Below are positions 5,148 to 7,429 of a stretch of DNA of 7,429 bases, piece after piece. Source of the stretch: Deltaproteobacteria bacterium GWA2_55_10 (GTDB lineage Bacteria > Desulfobacterota > GWC2-55-46). The DNA lies in the NCBI GenBank assembly GCA_001797415.1, contig MGPL01000035.1, forward strand, positions 1-7,429, given 5' to 3'. The number at the start of each line of letters is the position of its first letter. The stretch's first letter is position 1. Below the pieces are notes generated by a model. The model searched no databases and had not been told where the DNA came from. It saw only the letters and a program-made list of their open reading frames with translations. Made by a program: the position numbers and the translations under genes.

Positions 5148-7124
5148 ATGAACCACGGACACGGCACCATAGAAAAGGCGTCAGGTGAATCCCTTGTGCT
5201 GGTCGGCAACCCCAATGTGGGCAAGAGCGTCATCTTCGGCGCGCTCACAGGCAGGTACGCGACTGTTTCCAACTACCCCGGCACTTCGGTCGAGATCTCC
5301 AGGGGCCTTGCGCGATTCGGTGTTAAAAAGCTCGGCATTATAGACAGCCCCGGCGTAAACAGCCTCGTGCCAATGTCAGAGGATGAGAGGGTCACGAGGG
5401 ACATCCTCATGACCGACGAGGCGGTTTCGGCCCTCCAGGTGATGGACTCCAAGAACCTCAGGAGGAGCCTCCTCATCACTCTTCAGCTGATCGAGATGGG
5501 CCTGCCCATTACGCTCGCCCTGAACATGTACGACGAGGCAGGGGAGCGCGGCATAAAGATAGACACCGAAGGGCTCGCGAAGGCCCTCGGGTTAAAGGTC
5601 ATACCGACCATAGCAACGCAGAGATGGAACCTCGATAAGCTCGAGGCCGCCTTCTACAACCGTGAAGCGCCTTCCTTATACCCGGTCAGATACCATGACC
5701 ATATAGAGGAAGGACTCGGCAAGATCGAACCGCTCATCCCAAAAAACCGCATCTCCGCAAGGTCCATCGCCATAATGCTCCTTTCAGGGGATACGACCCT
5801 GAAAGACTGGCTCTTAAAGACTTTCAATCCAGATGATATTGCCCGGATCGACGAGATACGCATCTCCATCCAGGCCAGGTTTGCCGAGCCCGTCGGCTAC
5901 ATCATAAACCGGACGCGCCTCAAGGCAGTCGACTCCCTTGTGTCAAAGTTCGTCACGCAGGAGGCCGTTGGCAAGGGCGCTCTCGCGACCTTCCTGGGCT
6001 CTGTCACCATGCACCCGGTCTGGGGCATACCCGTACTCATAGCCGTACTCCTTTTCATGTACGAGTTCGTCGGAGTATTCGGAGCCGGCGTGAGCGTTGA
6101 TTTCCTCGAAGAGACTATCTTCGGAGCTTACGTTAACCCCTGGGCAGAGCGCATGGTCGGCTATGTATTCACGCCCGGCGGCCTCATATACGACCTCATT
6201 GTCGGGCCTTACGGCGTCGTTACGATGGCCTTCACCTACGCCATCGCCATAGTCCTGCCCATCGTGAGTTTCTTCTTCATCTTCTTCAGCTTCCTTGAGG
6301 ACTCAGGATATCTCCCGAGGCTTGCCGTCATGGTAGACAGGATCTTCAAACTGATGGGCTTGAACGGCAAAGCGGTGCTCCCGATGGTCCTGGGCCTTGG
6401 CTGCGATACGATGGCGACCATGACAACGAGGATACTCGAGAGCAGGAAGGAGAGGGTGATTGTAACGCTGCTCCTCGCCTTGGGCGTGCCATGCTCTGCC
6501 CAGCTCGGCGTCATACTCGGCATGCTCGGCGCGGTCTCGTTCAAGGCCACCGTGCTCTGGGCCTTCATAGTGCTCATCGTGCTCTTCCTCGTGGGCCTGC
6601 TTGCCTCGAAGGTGCTTCCCGGGCAGTCATCTGATTTCATATTGGAAATACCGCCTATGAGGATGCCGCAGCTCTCGAACATGCTCTTGAAGACGCTCGT
6701 CAGGGTCGAATGGTATCTGAAAGAGGCGGTGCCGCTCTTCATAGTGGGCACGCTCATACTTTACGTGCTGGACAAGCTCAATGCACTTGTCTCAATACAG
6801 AACGCGGTAGCCCCGGTGGTGGTCGGCCTCCTCGACCTGCCTCCAAAGGCGGCGGAAGCCTTTATAATAGGATTCCTCCGCAGGGATTACGGCGCCGCCG
6901 GCCTGCTTTCGCTCCAGAAAGACGGCCTGCTCGACCCGGTGCAGGTGGTCGTTGCCCTTGTCACGATGACCCTTTTCGTGCCGTGCATCGCGAACCTCCT
7001 CATGATAGTCAAGGAACGGGGGCTCAAGGCCGCATTCTGGATGTCTCTTTTCATATTCCCGTTTGCCATACTTGTAGGAACTGTCGTGAATTTCACGATC
7101 AGGTTTTTGGGGATAACGCTTTAA
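5148..7124 (+). CDS. feoB: Ferrous iron transporter FeoB
   Basis: FeoB is an inner-membrane importer of Fe(II) with a cytosolic G domain. In this 658-residue copy the G motifs are G1 GNPNVGKS (20-27), the G2 threonine in YPGTSVE (43-49), G3 DSPG (66-69), G4 NMYD (126-129) and a G5-like ATQ (156-158). A helical cytosolic linker runs to about 285. Membrane segments begin at HPVWGIPVLIAVLLFMYEF (289-307). The gate/nucleoside-recognition repeats carry GLGCD (416-420), PCSAQLG (448-454), FLRRDYG (576-582) and FVPCIANL (610-617), matching the conserved FeoB cysteine regions. E. coli FeoB is longer (773 aa), but 650-700 is common. An in-frame TAA ends at 5144, so no earlier start exists, yet AAGGA (5143-5147) abuts the ATG with no spacer. 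It follows fur by 47 nt and precedes the DtxR-type gene by 13 nt, so the three are probably co-expressed. Confidence 0.95.
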   Translation: MNHGHGTIEKASGESLVLVGNPNVGKSVIFGALTGRYATVSNYPGTSVEISRGLARFGVKKLGIIDSPGVNSLVPMSEDERVTRDILMTDEAVSALQVMDSKNLRRSLLITLQLIEMGLPITLALNMYDEAGERGIKIDTEGLAKALGLKVIPTIATQRWNLDKLEAAFYNREAPSLYPVRYHDHIEEGLGKIEPLIPKNRISARSIAIMLLSGDTTLKDWLLKTFNPDDIARIDEIRISIQARFAEPVGYIINRTRLKAVDSLVSKFVTQEAVGKGALATFLGSVTMHPVWGIPVLIAVLLFMYEFVGVFGAGVSVDFLEETIFGAYVNPWAERMVGYVFTPGGLIYDLIVGPYGVVTMAFTYAIAIVLPIVSFFFIFFSFLEDSGYLPRLAVMVDRIFKLMGLNGKAVLPMVLGLGCDTMATMTTRILESRKERVIVTLLLALGVPCSAQLGVILGMLGAVSFKATVLWAFIVLIVLFLVGLLASKVLPGQSSDFILEIPPMRMPQLSNMLLKTLVRVEWYLKEAVPLFIVGTLILYVLDKLNALVSIQNAVAPVVVGLLDLPPKAAEAFIIGFLRRDYGAAGLLSLQKDGLLDPVQVVVALVTMTLFVPCIANLLMIVKERGLKAAFWMSLFIFPFAILVGTVVNFTIRFLGITL

Positions 7125-7137
7125 TAGGGGATTATTT

Positions 7138-7429
7138 ATGACAAAGGATAAGGCGGTAGACGAGGTCCTTGAGTTCATCTGGTCGCAGAGGGAGCTTGGG
7201 AGCCAGTCTGTCCAGCAGCTCCTTGGAATCGACGAGGTCGCGGAAGAGGCCGACATCAATACCCTCGTGAGGATGATGAAGGAGGGCCTCGTTGACATAA
7301 ACGGGGACATCATAACGCTCACGGCGCATGGTGAAAGGCTCGCGGAAGGAGCCATACGGCGTCACAGGCTCGCGGAGAGGCTGCTCACAGAGGTCCTCGC
7401 GTTGTCTGACGAGAACCTCGAGAAGAACG
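7138..7429 (+). CDS. DtxR/IdeR-type metalloregulator, 3'-truncated
   Basis: The frame is open to the window end; 97 residues are visible and the stop lies outside. An N-terminal winged helix (about 5-62) is followed by IRRHRLAERLLTEVL (73-87), the signature opening of the DtxR dimerisation domain. His76 and Glu80 correspond to the metal ligands His79 and Glu83 of diphtheria DtxR. The primary-site ligands would lie beyond the window. DtxR-family proteins repress iron or manganese uptake when metal is bound, and many carry a C-terminal FeoA/SH3-like domain that cannot be seen here. AGGGG (7126-7130) lies 7 nt before the ATG, and only 13 nt separate it from the feoB stop, so it is very likely in one operon with feoB. 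Which metal it senses is unknown; the context favours iron. Confidence 0.85.
   Translation, partial: MTKDKAVDEVLEFIWSQRELGSQSVQQLLGIDEVAEEADINTLVRMMKEGLVDINGDIITLTAHGERLAEGAIRRHRLAERLLTEVLALSDENLEKN

Noticed and set aside
6236..6757. Long minus-strand open frame (173 codons) inside feoB
   Set aside because: It is a shadow of the GC-biased feoB codons; the translation is low-complexity in Ser/Met/Thr, without domains or a ribosome site.
7132..7365. Minus-strand open frames over the 3' end of the window
   Set aside because: They oppose the DtxR-type gene, which has a ribosome site, correct spacing after feoB and conserved metal-ligand residues.
1..7429. CRISPR arrays, tandem DNA repeats or insertion sequences
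   Set aside because: No regularly spaced direct repeats at DNA level and no transposase-like protein were seen on either strand; the HAF repeats are protein-level and diverged.

Overview
This is a bacterial chromosomal window of about 7.4 kb. Most of it is moderately GC-rich: a hand count of one feoB line gives 35 of 60 bases. One clearly AT-rich stretch sits in the middle, where one line gives 23 of 60. The gene set (CysQ, Fur, a short FeoB, a DtxR-type regulator, a sigma-54 activator and a DUF1972-type glycosyltransferase) fits a Gram-negative, probably anaerobic lineage such as Desulfobacterota or Nitrospirota. That assignment is inference and cannot be fixed from the sequence alone.

Layout. 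Positions 1-897 hold the 3' part of a GT-B glycosyltransferase, which enters from outside the window and is probably part of a polysaccharide locus. Positions 884-1891, on the minus strand, encode a predicted lipoprotein made of seven HAF-type repeats of about 42 residues, with a good sigma-70 promoter at 1980-2007. Positions 1892-2221 are noncoding and contain that promoter plus a perfect 17-bp-arm palindrome (2098-2137) whose core is an exact CRP-type operator, TGTGA-N6-TCACA. Positions 2222-2464 (+) encode a small XRE-type regulator. It meets tail to tail, with an 11-bp overlap, a sigma-54 activator (2454-3401, minus) that has only AAA+ and Fis-type HTH domains. These two genes lie in the AT-rich stretch, which ends abruptly at the start of cysQ.

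Positions 3638-4417 (+) encode CysQ (PAP phosphatase). A tRNA-Gly(GCC) with encoded CCA (4559-4634) lies only 34 nt before fur (4669-5100). Then follow feoB (5148-7124) and, 13 nt later, a DtxR/IdeR-type regulator that runs off the window end. The right-hand third is therefore an iron-homeostasis cluster: a ferrous iron importer between two different metalloregulators, with a Fur-box-like sequence directly upstream of feoB and no stand-alone feoA in view.

The observations most worth a second look are the seven-fold periodic lipoprotein with an apparent circular closure, the CRP-type palindrome at the edge of an AT-rich regulatory module of two orphan regulators, and the fur-feoB-dtxR arrangement with its unusual feoB start. 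I did not find convincing evidence of a wholly new system.
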